Shown here piece after piece: positions 51,672-60,147 of a stretch of DNA of 64,000 bases. Origin of the DNA: Microbispora rosea (GTDB lineage Bacteria > Actinomycetota > Actinomycetes > Streptosporangiales > Streptosporangiaceae); contig NZ_FTNI01000024.1 in the NCBI RefSeq assembly GCF_900156315.1, positions 17,415 through 81,414 on the forward strand. The letters are read 5' to 3'. The notes beneath the pieces were generated by a model, which was not told the DNA's origin, searched no databases, and saw nothing but the letters and a program-made list of their open reading frames with translations. Position 1 is the first letter of the stretch, and the number at the start of each line of letters is the position of its first letter. The position numbers and the translations under genes are program-made.

Positions 51672-52205
51672 ATGCCCGACCACCTGGCCCTTCGACCCGT
51701 GACGGAAGCCGACCTGGACGCCTTCGACTCGGCCTTCCAGAGCGAGAGCGGCGCGACCCCGCACCAGTGGTTCGGATTCACGCCGAACATCGCGCTGCGG
51801 GAGGCGCTGCGCACCCGCGGGCTCCTGGCCGGAGCCGACAACATGCTCTCCGTCACGGTGGACGGCGAGCTCGCGGGGCGGGTCGAGTGGCTGGAACGGC
51901 GCTGGGGCCGCCGTGACACGTCGCTGTGCTGGGAGATCGCGGTCGGCCTGCTGCCGGACTGGCGGGGCAGGGGAGTCGGGACCCGGGCCCAGCGGGAGCT
52001 CGTCCGCTACTTGTTCACGCACACGCGGGTGGAACGCGTCCAGGCGACCACCGACCCGGAGAACACGGCCGAGATCCGGTGCCTGGAGAAGATCGGGTTC
52101 CGGCTGGAGGGCGTGGTCCGGCGTGCCCAGTGGCGGGGCGGGCGCTGGCACGACCAGCTCCTGTTCTCCATCCTGAGGGACGAGTTCGGCCTCGCGTCCG
52201 GATGA
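51672..52205 (+). CDS. GNAT family N-acetyltransferase (RimJ/RimL-like)
   Basis: The 177-residue protein has the GNAT acetyl-CoA segment LLPDWRGRGVGTRAQ (Q/RxxGxG/A type) in the middle and the C-terminal RCLEKIGFRLEGVVRRAQWRGGRWHDQLLFSIL typical of the RimJ/RimL group. It acetylates an amino group of a protein or small molecule; the substrate is unknown. It follows the divergent lacI promoter by 188 bp and is close to an 8-bp-spaced GAGGAAG site. Confidence 0.88.
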   Translation: MPDHLALRPVTEADLDAFDSAFQSESGATPHQWFGFTPNIALREALRTRGLLAGADNMLSVTVDGELAGRVEWLERRWGRRDTSLCWEIAVGLLPDWRGRGVGTRAQRELVRYLFTHTRVERVQATTDPENTAEIRCLEKIGFRLEGVVRRAQWRGGRWHDQLLFSILRDEFGLASG

Positions 52206-52253
52206 GCCCGAAAATCCGCTGCCGGGGCGGCGCGGCGGAGGGCAAGATGAGGC

Positions 52254-52697
52254 ATGCCCATCGATGATCTTCCTGGTGCCATCCGGCTTCCCGACGGCAC
52301 CCCGGTGCGGGGCCGCGGCCTGAGACGCGCAGTGCCGCCGGGCGCCCTGCCCGACCACGGCCTCTATCTGGGCAGCCGGCGGCTACGGCACAAGCACGAC
52401 CACGCCCTCACCTGGCCGCACGAGTGGATCGACTGGCCCGACTTCCTCCTGCCCCGCGACCGGGAGCACGCGATCGGCCGCATCCGGGCGCTGCACGCGC
52501 ACGCGCGGGCCGGCCGCCGGGTCGAGGTCGCCTGCGGCGGGGGAGTCGGGCGCACCGGCACCGTGATCGCGTGCCTGGCCGTGCTGTCGGGACTGCCCGC
52601 CGACCGGGCCGTCGCCTGGGCCCGGGCCGAATACCACCCGCGGGCCGTGGAGACACCCTGGCAGCGCCGCTGGGTGCTGCGCTTTCCCGCGTCCTGA
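52254..52697 (+). CDS. Protein-tyrosine/dual-specificity phosphatase family protein
   Basis: The 147-residue protein has the P-loop C-x5-R in EVACGGGVGRTGT (Cys94, Arg100). The residue before the Cys is Ala and not the His of canonical PTPs. An aspartate in the HEWIDWPDF segment could be the general acid. It probably dephosphorylates protein Tyr or Ser/Thr or a small phosphate ester. The ATG is 48 bp after the GNAT gene on the same strand. Confidence 0.8.
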   Translation: MPIDDLPGAIRLPDGTPVRGRGLRRAVPPGALPDHGLYLGSRRLRHKHDHALTWPHEWIDWPDFLLPRDREHAIGRIRALHAHARAGRRVEVACGGGVGRTGTVIACLAVLSGLPADRAVAWARAEYHPRAVETPWQRRWVLRFPAS

Positions 52698-52763
52698 CAG
52701 GCGGGCCGCGCCGCCGGGCGTCCGGACGAGGAGGCCGGTAGCGGTCGTCCGAAACCCGTATGG

Positions 52764-53528
52764 TTGGGTGCCTTTGTGCTTGTGGACGTGCTGGGGCTGG
52801 CCGGGATCGGCCTGGTCGCCGGAGTGGTCAGCACGGTAGTGAGCCTGGCCTCGATCGTGTCGTACCCCGCGCTGCTGGCCTTCGGCCTGCCGCCGCTGGC
52901 GGCGAACGTCACCAACACGGTCGCGCTGCTGTTCACCGGTGTGGGAGCGGCGGCCGGGTCGAGGCCCGAGCTGGCCGGCCAGGCACGTCTCGTCGGCCGC
53001 CTCGGACTCGCCGCCGGGCTGGGCGGCGCGGCCGGCGCCGGGCTGCTGCTGGTGACGCCGCCGCGGACGTTCGAGATGGTCGCCCCGGTGCTGGTCGCGG
53101 GCGCCTCGCTGCTGCTGTTGCTGCGTCCGCCGCGTCCGGGGCGGGTGAGCCTCGGCGGGGACAGCGGCCTGGGGCTGCGCGCGGGCGTCTTCTGCGTCGC
53201 CGTCTACACCGGCTACTTCGGCGCCGCCGGCGGGATCATCATGTTCGCCGTGCTCGCGGCGGCGCTCGACAGGCCGGCGGTGGGCGTCAACGCGGTCAAG
53301 AACGTCGTCTCGGCGCTCGCCAACGCCGTCGCCGCCGTCTGGTTCGCCGTCCTCGGCCCGGTCGACTGGGCGGCGGTGGGCCCGCTGGCCGTGGGGTTCC
53401 TCGTGGGCGGCTGGCTCGGCCCCGCGGTCGCGCGCCGCCTGCCCGGCCAGACGCTGCGCCTCGCCGCGGCCCTCTGCGGTCTCGCGGTCGCGGTCAAGCT
53501 CGGCGTCGACGCCTACCGCGGCGGCTGA
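52764..53528 (+). CDS. TSUP (TauE/SafE) family transporter (second)
   Basis: The 254-residue protein has eight hydrophobic helices and TSUP repeats: GLVAGVVSTVVSLASIVSYPALL with NVTNTVALLFTG, and YTGYFGAAGGIIMFAVL with VNAVKNVVSALAN. It belongs to the same family as the protein at 37803 but is distinct in sequence. Translation starts at TTG 52764 or a nearby GTG. Its 3' end overlaps the convergent small membrane protein gene by 16 bp. Confidence 0.85.
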   Translation: MGAFVLVDVLGLAGIGLVAGVVSTVVSLASIVSYPALLAFGLPPLAANVTNTVALLFTGVGAAAGSRPELAGQARLVGRLGLAAGLGGAAGAGLLLVTPPRTFEMVAPVLVAGASLLLLLRPPRPGRVSLGGDSGLGLRAGVFCVAVYTGYFGAAGGIIMFAVLAAALDRPAVGVNAVKNVVSALANAVAAVWFAVLGPVDWAAVGPLAVGFLVGGWLGPAVARRLPGQTLRLAAALCGLAVAVKLGVDAYRGG

Positions 53529-53704
53529 GCGGCGATCCCTGGCGGCTCCGCCGCGGCGACCGCCTCGGCGTGCCGGGCCCGCAGGCGCTCCCGGATCTCC
53601 TCCGGCGTGTACGCACGCCGCCGGCGCTCGGCTCGGGCGATCACCACACCGGTCGCCGCCACGCCCGCGAAGGCCGCCAGACCGAGTATCTTCCACCAGC
53701 GCAT
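53513..53704 (-). CDS. Small membrane protein, 63 residues
   Basis: A single hydrophobic helix (residues 4-22) follows the N-terminal MRWWK, and a basic, helical cytoplasmic tail follows (RAERRRRAYTPEEIRERLRARH). The pattern YTPEEIRERL is common in small actinobacterial membrane proteins without assigned function. The ATG at 53704 is 17 bp from the divergent gene at 53722. Its stop codon lies inside the convergent TSUP gene. Confidence 0.68.
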   Translation of the reverse strand: MRWWKILGLAAFAGVAATGVVIARAERRRRAYTPEEIRERLRARHAEAVAAAEPPGIAAQPPR

Positions 53705-53721
53705 GTGCCTAGGCTACTGCC

Positions 53722-54477
53722 GTGGCTCCTACGCGGATAAGTCTCGACAAAGCGCTCGAACTGGCCCGCACTGGCGACGTCTGGGTGTTCCGCGGACGCA
53801 GTGCGCCGGACCGCGCCATCCAGGTCACCACCAACAGCCCGGTGAACCATGTCGGCATGGCCGTCGTCATCGAGGACCTGCCGCCGCTCATGTGGCACGC
53901 CGAGCTCGGCCGGTCGCTGCCCGACATGTGGTCGGGCACGCATCAGCGCGGCGTCCAGTTGCACGACATGCGTGACGCGGTCTGCGTCTGGGCGGCCAGG
54001 TATGGCCAGCGCGCCTGGCTGCGGCAGCTGGAGCCGTCCGCGACCAGGGAGATGGAGGACGCCGTCCTGCGGACGATCGCGCGGCTGGACGGCACGCCGT
54101 TCCCGTCCACGGCCCGCCTGGCCGGCCGCTGGCTGCGCGGGCGGCTGCCCTCGCTGCGCCGCGCGGCGCGAGACGACACGCGAGGCGGCGCGCGAGACGC
54201 CACGGGGGACAGCACGGGCGACGGCATGTGGGAGGGCGCGCGGGAGGGTGCGGGCGACGGCGCCGGGGACACCGCGCCCGATCGTGCGCTGGAGACGGCC
54301 TACTGCGCCGAGGTCGTCGCCGTGACGTACGAGGCGATGGGCCTGCTGCCCGCCGGCCGCCGGCCCAACTGGTATGACCCCGGGAGGTTCTGGAGCGGCG
54401 ACAACCTCGTGCTCGGCGGGGGGCACCGGCTGGGCGGAGAGATCGCGGTCGAGGTCCCCGGCGGCGAGGCGCCCTGA
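53722..54477 (+). CDS. Permuted papain-fold (YiiX/NlpC-P60-like) hydrolase
   Basis: The order of catalytic residues is that of permuted NlpC/P60-like enzymes: an N-terminal GDVWVFRG strand, His43 in NHVGMAVVI, Glu61 in MWHAELG and a late Cys195 in YCAEVVAVTYEAMGL. Such proteins act as amidases, acyltransferases or peptidases. Between about residues 150 and 187 there is a low-complexity Asp/Gly/Arg/Thr segment encoded by repetitive DNA. Translation starts at GTG. No signal peptide is visible. Confidence 0.72.
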   Translation: MAPTRISLDKALELARTGDVWVFRGRSAPDRAIQVTTNSPVNHVGMAVVIEDLPPLMWHAELGRSLPDMWSGTHQRGVQLHDMRDAVCVWAARYGQRAWLRQLEPSATREMEDAVLRTIARLDGTPFPSTARLAGRWLRGRLPSLRRAARDDTRGGARDATGDSTGDGMWEGAREGAGDGAGDTAPDRALETAYCAEVVAVTYEAMGLLPAGRRPNWYDPGRFWSGDNLVLGGGHRLGGEIAVEVPGGEAP

Positions 54478-54615
54478 CGGGACGCCGGGGGGACCGGTCA
54501 CATCTACCCGCCGGTACACGCTTGTTGTGAAGTTTTTCTCGCGGCGGTCAACCTAGAGCCGCCGAGGCGCGTCAGGTGTAGGCACCGTTCGTCCAGACCC
54601 GGAGGGCAGAGCCCC

Positions 54616-54840
54616 ATGCCTACTCCTGAGATGAGACGCGAGGATCTCGCCGGAGCCCCCGACCGAGAGCGGCAGGCGCGTCTCGCGCTCGACGCTCTAC
54701 GCCGCCAGGGTCCAGAGGCGGTGCAGGAGGAGACGCTCCGCATGAAGTCCGAGTTGCTCCGGATGTACGGCTGGGAGGGGTACCAGCTGGTCATGGCCAA
54801 GATGGAGAGCGACCTGGCGCGGCTGCACGAGTCGCGCTGA
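54616..54840 (+). CDS. Small conserved-looking helical protein, 74 residues
   Basis: The protein is charged, soluble and probably helical (RERQARLALDALRRQG, EETLRMKSELLRMYGWEGYQLVMAKME). A strong GGAGGG site at 54601-54606 precedes the ATG, which supports real translation. I do not recognise a family. It is convergent with the S9 peptidase gene, whose stop lies 16 bp away. Confidence 0.6.
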   Translation: MPTPEMRREDLAGAPDRERQARLALDALRRQGPEAVQEETLRMKSELLRMYGWEGYQLVMAKMESDLARLHESR

Positions 54841-54855
54841 GAGCCGCCGCGGGGG

Positions 54856-56973
54856 TCACCCGGAGGACACGCCGGTCAGGCGCGGTCCGAGCCACTCGGT
54901 CACCCGCCGCACGAACGCGACCCGGTTGGCCCGCCGCCGGATCTCGTGCCCCTCGTCCTCGAACAGCAGCAGTTCGCAGGGCACGCCCCGGGCCCGGGCC
55001 GCGCGCACGACCTGCTGGGCCTCGTACACCGGGACGTTGGTGTCCCGCGCGCCGTGCACCACGAGCAGGGGAGCGGCCAGGCGGTCGAAGGCGTGCAGGG
55101 GCGACAGGGCGTGCAGCAGGTCGCGGTCGGCCTCCGGATGGCCGTACTCGCTCACGGCGGCCGCCGCGATCCACGGCTCCGTACGCTCGTAGAAGGTGGC
55201 GAAGTCCGCCATCCCGCACACGTCCACCCCGGCGCGGAAGAGCCGCGGATACGTGACGAGCGCGGCCAGCGTCAGGTAGCCGCCGTACGACCAGCCCAGG
55301 CACGCGAGGCGGGCGGGGTCGGCCAGCCCCGCCCGCACCAGGAAGGCGGCGCAGTCGGCCACGTCGTCGACGGCGCGGAAACGCAGCGCGTGGTTGTCGG
55401 CGTCGCGGAAGGCCCGGCCGAATCCGGCGGAGCCGCGCACGTTCGGCGCGAACACGCCGATGCCGGCGGCCACCAGGCACTGGTACAGCGGGGTGAACGC
55501 CGGTCGCTCCTGGTCCTCGGGCCCGCCGTGCAGGAAGACCGCGTACGGCGCCGGGCCCAGGGCGCCGGGCGGCCGGTAGAGCCATCCGCTGAGCTCCAGC
55601 CCGTCGCGGGCCGGGAGGCGCACGAGTTCGGCGTCCACGGCCCCGGCGAGCCGCCCGGTTCCGGCGACCGGCAGGTATCGGCCCGTGTCGAGGTCGCACA
55701 GCACGACGTGCGACGGCTGGGCCGGTCCCTCGACGGCGAGGGCGGCCGTCCGGCCGTCCGCCGAGAGCCTGATCGAGGAGACCACCTCACCGGGCGGAGC
55801 AGGGAGCGGGCGTCGCGCCCACCCGGGGCCGCCGCCGGCCGTGCCTCCGGGGCCCCCGGGGTCCGCGGCGGCCTGCGCGTCCCCGTGTCCGCTGCGCGTG
55901 GGAGCGGAGCCGACGCGTCCGGCGTCATCGGGGCCACCGCCGGGGCCACCGCCCGCGTCCAGCACCTCCAGTTCCGAGCGCCCGGCCGCGTTCCACACCA
56001 GCACGAGGCGGCGGCCGTCCACGCTGAGCGCGAAGCGGTCCAGCTCGGCGTCCCGCCGCTCGGCCACCGCGACCGGCCCGCCGATGAACTCGCTGACGGG
56101 CCCGTCGAGTGGTACGGCGACCAGCGCGGCGCGGTCCCGGCCCGCGTCGCTCAGCAGGTAGGCGGTTCCGCCGTCGGGGGAGAGCCGGCCCTGCTCGGTC
56201 GACCCGGGCAGGCCGGCGAGCAGCGACCGCTCGGCGACGCCCCCGGACGGGCCCGCGCCGCCTCGGGACATGCCCGCGCCGCCTCGGGACATGCCCGTGC
56301 CCCTTCGGGACAGGTCCGTGACGCTCCCGGGCGGGCCCGTGTCACCCCCGGGGAGGTGCCCGCCGCCCGGGGACAGGTCCGTGACGTACATCCGCCGGAC
56401 GCCGCGCGGACCGTGCCGCAGCAGCACCCTCGCGTGGTCGCGGCTGACCGCCTCCGGGTGCAGGAGCGGCCCGGCGGCGACCGTCTCCCGGCTCCCGGTG
56501 GCCGCGTCGACCAGCAGGGCCTCGGTCGAACCGGCCGGCGAGACCTCGGCCACCAGGAGCAGATCGCCCCGGCCGGTCCAGCCGACGAACCACGCCGACC
56601 CGCCCTCGGGCGCGGCCAGCGGGCGCAGGTCGCCGCCGTCGCTGCGGACCGTCCAGACCTGCGTGTGCTCGCCGCCGCCGGGTGCCACGAGCACGGCCAG
56701 CCGGTCCCCGGCAGGTGACCAGCTCACGTCGGCGACGGGTTCGGGCCCGGTGTCGACGACCCGTGCCCGCCCGCCCGGTCCCACCGGCTGGACCCAGACC
56801 CGCGGCGCGCCGTCCCTGTCGCTGACGTACGCGACGGCGCGCCGGTCCGGCGCCGGGGCCGGCGTCCAGCAGCCCCAGGCGTCGAGAAACCCGGCGTCGA
56901 GAAACCCGGCGTCGAGAAACCCGGCGCCGGGGAACCCTGCGCCGGACCCAGCGCCGAGGAGGTGCTCCGCCAT
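54856..56973 (-). CDS. S9 family (prolyl oligopeptidase-type) peptidase
   Basis: The 705-residue protein has an N-terminal beta-propeller (repeated AYVSDRDG, WSPAGDRLAVL-like blades) and a C-terminal alpha/beta-hydrolase domain with the nucleophile in LGWSYGGYLT, the acid in GARDTNVPV and the His in DEGHEIRR. It cleaves small peptides or acyl-aminoacyl substrates. No signal peptide is seen. The ATG at 56973 overlaps the amidotransferase stop by 1 bp. Near the N-terminus a GFLDA repeat comes from a 15-bp tandem repeat, and a MSRGGAG-like repeat from a 21-bp one. Confidence 0.9.
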   Translation of the reverse strand: MAEHLLGAGSGAGFPGAGFLDAGFLDAGFLDAWGCWTPAPAPDRRAVAYVSDRDGAPRVWVQPVGPGGRARVVDTGPEPVADVSWSPAGDRLAVLVAPGGGEHTQVWTVRSDGGDLRPLAAPEGGSAWFVGWTGRGDLLLVAEVSPAGSTEALLVDAATGSRETVAAGPLLHPEAVSRDHARVLLRHGPRGVRRMYVTDLSPGGGHLPGGDTGPPGSVTDLSRRGTGMSRGGAGMSRGGAGPSGGVAERSLLAGLPGSTEQGRLSPDGGTAYLLSDAGRDRAALVAVPLDGPVSEFIGGPVAVAERRDAELDRFALSVDGRRLVLVWNAAGRSELEVLDAGGGPGGGPDDAGRVGSAPTRSGHGDAQAAADPGGPGGTAGGGPGWARRPLPAPPGEVVSSIRLSADGRTAALAVEGPAQPSHVVLCDLDTGRYLPVAGTGRLAGAVDAELVRLPARDGLELSGWLYRPPGALGPAPYAVFLHGGPEDQERPAFTPLYQCLVAAGIGVFAPNVRGSAGFGRAFRDADNHALRFRAVDDVADCAAFLVRAGLADPARLACLGWSYGGYLTLAALVTYPRLFRAGVDVCGMADFATFYERTEPWIAAAAVSEYGHPEADRDLLHALSPLHAFDRLAAPLLVVHGARDTNVPVYEAQQVVRAARARGVPCELLLFEDEGHEIRRRANRVAFVRRVTEWLGPRLTGVSSG
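56260..56301. repeat. 21-bp tandem repeat in the S9 peptidase gene
   Basis: A 21-bp unit beginning gcctcgggacatgcccg occurs at 56260-56280 and 56281-56301 with one difference, and a diverged third unit follows. It encodes MSRGGAG-type repeats in a loop of the beta-propeller, and the reading frame is kept. Confidence 0.85.
56881..56925. repeat. 15-bp tandem repeat, three exact units, in the S9 peptidase N-terminus
   Basis: The unit gtcgagaaacccggc occurs at 56881-56895, 56896-56910 and 56911-56925. It encodes GFLDA repeats near residue 16-31 of the peptidase. It resembles in unit length and position the repeat at the start of the first gene in the window. Confidence 0.95.
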
Positions 56974-58754
56974 CAGATTCCTTGCGCTTGCAGCCACATC
57001 TCGAGCAGTCCGAGCTGCCACAGCACGTTGACCCCCGTCGTGGTGCGGTGGGCCTCCCGGTTCTCCAGCAGCTCCTCGACGTACGCCTTGTCGAACAGGC
57101 CGCGGGAGCGCGCGGCGGGCGCGGTGAGCGCGTCGCGCACCATATCGAGGAACGGCCCGTCGATGTGCCGGATCGCGGGCACCGGGAAGTAGCCCTTCGG
57201 CCGGTCCACGACCTCGCGCGGCAGCAGCGCCCGGGAGGCCTCCTTCAGGATGCCCTTGCCGCCCCCGGCGAGCTTCAGCTCCGGCGGGCACGCCGCCGCG
57301 AGCTCGACCAGCTCGTGGTCGAGGAACGGCGTGCGGGCCTCCAGACCGTGGGCCATGGTCATGTTGTCCACGCGCTTGACCGGGTCGTCGGCGAGCATCA
57401 GCCGGGTCTCCAGGCGCAGCACCGCGTCGAGCGCCGTCTCGGCTCCCGGCCGGTCGAGATGGCGGCGGATGACGTCGGCGCTCACGTCCTGGTCGATCAG
57501 ATGGCCGGGCGCGACGATGCCGGCGAGGTCCTCGTGCGGCCGGTCGAAGAACTCCCGGGCGTACGTCGCGAATGCCTCCTCGCGCGGCACGGCGGCCAGC
57601 GGCGGGAACCAGCGGTATCCGGCGAACACCTCGTCGGCGCCCTGCCCCGACTGCACGACCTTGACGTGCCTGGCCACCTCACCCGACAGCAGGTGGAAGG
57701 CGACGCAGTCGTGGCTGACCATGGGCTCGCTCATGGCCCGCACCGCCTCCGGCAGACCCGAAAGCAGGCGGGAGTCCTCGATGAGGATGCGGTGGTGGTC
57801 GGTGCCGAAGCGCTCGGCGACCAGGTCGGAGTAGCGGAACTCGTCCCCGGCGTCCCCGCCGGCCGCAGGGAACCCGATGCTGAACGTCGACAGGTCCCGC
57901 TGGCCCTCCTCGGCGAGCAGGGCCACGATGACGCTGGAGTCCAGCCCGCCCGACAGCAGCACGCCCACGGGCACGTCCGCGACCATGCGCCTGCGTACGG
58001 CGGCGCGCAGCCGGTCGAGCACGGCCTCGCGCCAGTCGTGCGCGTCCATCCCCTCGTATCGCGGCAGGCGGGTGAAGGGCGGCTCCCAGTAGACCGTGTC
58101 ATGGGAGGTCCCGTCGGCCTCGACCGTGCGTACGGTCGCCGGAGGCAGCTTGCGCACACCGGCGAGGATGGTGCGCTCGCCGGGCACCAGCGAGTGGAAG
58201 GTCATGTAGTGGTGCAGCGCGACGGGGTCGATGTCGGTGCTCACCCCGCCACCGGCCAGCAGCGCGGGCAGGGTGGAGGCGAAGCGCAGCCGCCGCCCGT
58301 CTTGCCAGACGTACATCGGCTTGATGCCGAGCCGGTCGCGGGCGAGTGTCAGCCGTCCCGTCGCCGGTTCGAAGACGGCGAAGGCGAACATCCCCGCGAA
58401 GCGGTGCACGCAGTCGGGTCCCCAGCGGTGGAACGCCTTGACCAGGACCTCGGTGTCGGAGCCGGAGAAGAAGCGGTATCCCTCGGCCCGCAGCTCGTCG
58501 CGCAGCTCACGGTAGTTGTAGAGGCAGCCGTTGAAGACCGCGGCCAGGCCGAGGGAGTCGTCCGCCATCGGCTGGGCCGCCTTGTCCGACAGGTCGATGA
58601 TCTTCAGGCGCCGGTGGCCCAGGGCGACCGGGCCCCGCGCCCACAGGCCCGACCCGTCCGGACCGCGATCGTGCATCGCGTCGGTCATCCGGCCCACCGC
58701 GCCGATGTCGGCGCGTCGCCCGTCGAACCGGATCTCGCCGGTCAGTCCGCACAT
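56973..58754 (-). CDS. Asparagine-synthase-like amidotransferase, NAGGN (N-acetylglutaminylglutamine) type
   Basis: The 593-residue protein has the class II glutaminase domain (Cys2 after the start Met, in MCGLTGEIRFDG) and the synthetase domain with the PP-loop VLLSGGLDSSVIVALL. Segments such as ALHHYMTFHSLVPGERTILAG, MSEPMVSHDCVAFHLLS and VVQSGQGADEVFAGY fit, from memory, the NAGGN amidotransferases better than ordinary AsnB. Those proteins amidate N-acetylglutaminylglutamine, an osmolyte in other bacteria. The ligase gene ends 3 bp upstream and the peptidase start overlaps by 1 bp, so the three are one operon. Confidence 0.88.
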   Translation of the reverse strand: MCGLTGEIRFDGRRADIGAVGRMTDAMHDRGPDGSGLWARGPVALGHRRLKIIDLSDKAAQPMADDSLGLAAVFNGCLYNYRELRDELRAEGYRFFSGSDTEVLVKAFHRWGPDCVHRFAGMFAFAVFEPATGRLTLARDRLGIKPMYVWQDGRRLRFASTLPALLAGGGVSTDIDPVALHHYMTFHSLVPGERTILAGVRKLPPATVRTVEADGTSHDTVYWEPPFTRLPRYEGMDAHDWREAVLDRLRAAVRRRMVADVPVGVLLSGGLDSSVIVALLAEEGQRDLSTFSIGFPAAGGDAGDEFRYSDLVAERFGTDHHRILIEDSRLLSGLPEAVRAMSEPMVSHDCVAFHLLSGEVARHVKVVQSGQGADEVFAGYRWFPPLAAVPREEAFATYAREFFDRPHEDLAGIVAPGHLIDQDVSADVIRRHLDRPGAETALDAVLRLETRLMLADDPVKRVDNMTMAHGLEARTPFLDHELVELAAACPPELKLAGGGKGILKEASRALLPREVVDRPKGYFPVPAIRHIDGPFLDMVRDALTAPAARSRGLFDKAYVEELLENREAHRTTTGVNVLWQLGLLEMWLQAQGI

Positions 58755-58757
58755 GTC

Positions 58758-59933
58758 CTATCTCCCCGCCGCCGCGAGCCGCCGGTCCCCGTATCTCGTG
58801 TCAGCAAGGGTTCTCGTCCCGGCCGGGGATCTCGTCTCGGCCAGCAGCAGGTCCACCACGTCGGTCAGGCGGCCGCCGCGCCGGAACGCCTCCCGTTGCC
58901 GGGCCGCCGATCCGCCGTCCGCCAGCGCGCGGGACGCCAGCGACGAGACGAGGGCCCAGTCGCCGGACTCCTCCAGCTGCGGCCGGAGCCCCTCCACCAT
59001 CCGGCCGACGACCGTGCGGGCCGGCCGCGGCACGCCCTCGACGGGATCGACCAGCTCGCCGTCCAGCCCCGAGCGGGCCGCCCGCCAGGAGGCGGCCCGC
59101 ACCAGCTCCGTACGCACGGACTCCTCGGCCGCGGAGCGCGGCCCGCCTGCGGCGAGGGCGTCCAGCTCGCGGCTGACGAGCGCGCGGAACAGCCCGGCGA
59201 TGAGCACGATGTCGTCCACGCGCGGACAGGCGTCGCACACCCGCAGCTCGACGGTCGGCACGTGCGCCGACGGCCGGACGTCGAAGTAGAGCATGCCGGG
59301 GTCGCTGATGACCCCCGACCGGATCAGCTCGTCCACCATCGCGTCGTACTCCTCGGCCGACTCGAACCGCGCCGCCGGTCCCGCGGTGGGCCAGCGCTGC
59401 CACACCATCGACCGGAAGCTCGCGTAGCCGGTGTCGGCCCCCATCCAGTACGGCGAGCTGCAGCTCAAAGCGAGCAGCGGCGGCAGCCAGGGAGCCAGCC
59501 GGTGCGTGACGGCCACCGCGAGGTCGCGGTCGCGCACCTCGGCGTGCACCTGTGTGCCGCAGATGAGCTGCTCGCGGGCGAGTGCCTGGTAGTCGGCCAG
59601 CATCTGCTCGTAGCGCGGATCGGGGGAGATCTTCATCGTCTCGGGATCGACCAATGGGACCGTCCCCGCGGCGACGATGCCCAGGCCGAGCCCGTCCGCC
59701 GCGGCGACCGCGTCGGCCCGCAGCCCGGTCAGCTCGCGGGAGAGGTCCTCCAGACTGGTGCACGGGCGGGTGTTGGCCTCCACGACCGAGCGGTGCAACT
59801 CCTGGGTGAACCGGTCCGGTGGCAACTGCTGGAGGAGCAGGCCGGCGCGCGGGACGAGTTGCCGGGTCCCCAGGTCCACGACATGGAACTCCTCTTCGAC
59901 GCCGACCGCCATGCCGCGTGCGAGGTCTGTCAT
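58758..59933 (-). CDS. Carboxylate-amine ligase, GCS2/YbdK family
   Basis: The 391-residue ligase has the GCS2 signature VGVEEEFHVVD at the N-terminus, then TRPCTSLEDLSREL, LICGTQVHAEVRDRD and VELRVCDACPRVDD. The E. coli homologue YbdK has weak gamma-glutamylcysteine ligase activity, and the real substrate of most members is unknown. The ATG at 59933 follows GGGGGAG; the frame is open to 60038. It is the first gene of the operon ligase-amidotransferase-S9 peptidase, so it probably makes the amide-bonded substrate for the next enzyme. Confidence 0.9.
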   Translation of the reverse strand: MTDLARGMAVGVEEEFHVVDLGTRQLVPRAGLLLQQLPPDRFTQELHRSVVEANTRPCTSLEDLSRELTGLRADAVAAADGLGLGIVAAGTVPLVDPETMKISPDPRYEQMLADYQALAREQLICGTQVHAEVRDRDLAVAVTHRLAPWLPPLLALSCSSPYWMGADTGYASFRSMVWQRWPTAGPAARFESAEEYDAMVDELIRSGVISDPGMLYFDVRPSAHVPTVELRVCDACPRVDDIVLIAGLFRALVSRELDALAAGGPRSAAEESVRTELVRAASWRAARSGLDGELVDPVEGVPRPARTVVGRMVEGLRPQLEESGDWALVSSLASRALADGGSAARQREAFRRGGRLTDVVDLLLAETRSPAGTRTLADTRYGDRRLAAAGR

Positions 59934-60079
59934 GTAGCCGCTCCCCCAGGCCGATGAGTGATTTCGCGTCCTCTGCCCCGAAAGTCGGCTTATGCACGTC
60001 TCTGGTTTGGGATGGTGATGAAAGTTACAGGCCTTCACCGAGGATCGCCCAGCTCACCGGGATGGCCCGCGTCGGCGCC

Positions 60080-60108
60080 TTGACCTGGCCACCGCCCCGC
60101 GCCACGAT
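60080..60108 (+). promoter_or_regulatory. Candidate promoter of the expansin-like gene
   Basis: TTGACC (60080-60085) and CACGAT (60103-60108) stand 17 bp apart, about 40 bp upstream of the start codon. It matches the sigma-70 form loosely. No LacI palindrome like that of the sugar operon is present in the 214-bp intergenic region. Confidence 0.4.
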
Positions 60109-60147
60109 CTCGGCGTTCCTAGCCCTACCGTGAGCGCAGGGAGCCCG

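Noticed and set aside
56982..59957. Long open frame on the plus strand (991 codons) opposite the amidotransferase and ligase
   Set aside because: It is antisense to two enzymes with complete catalytic motifs and its product has no recognisable fold.
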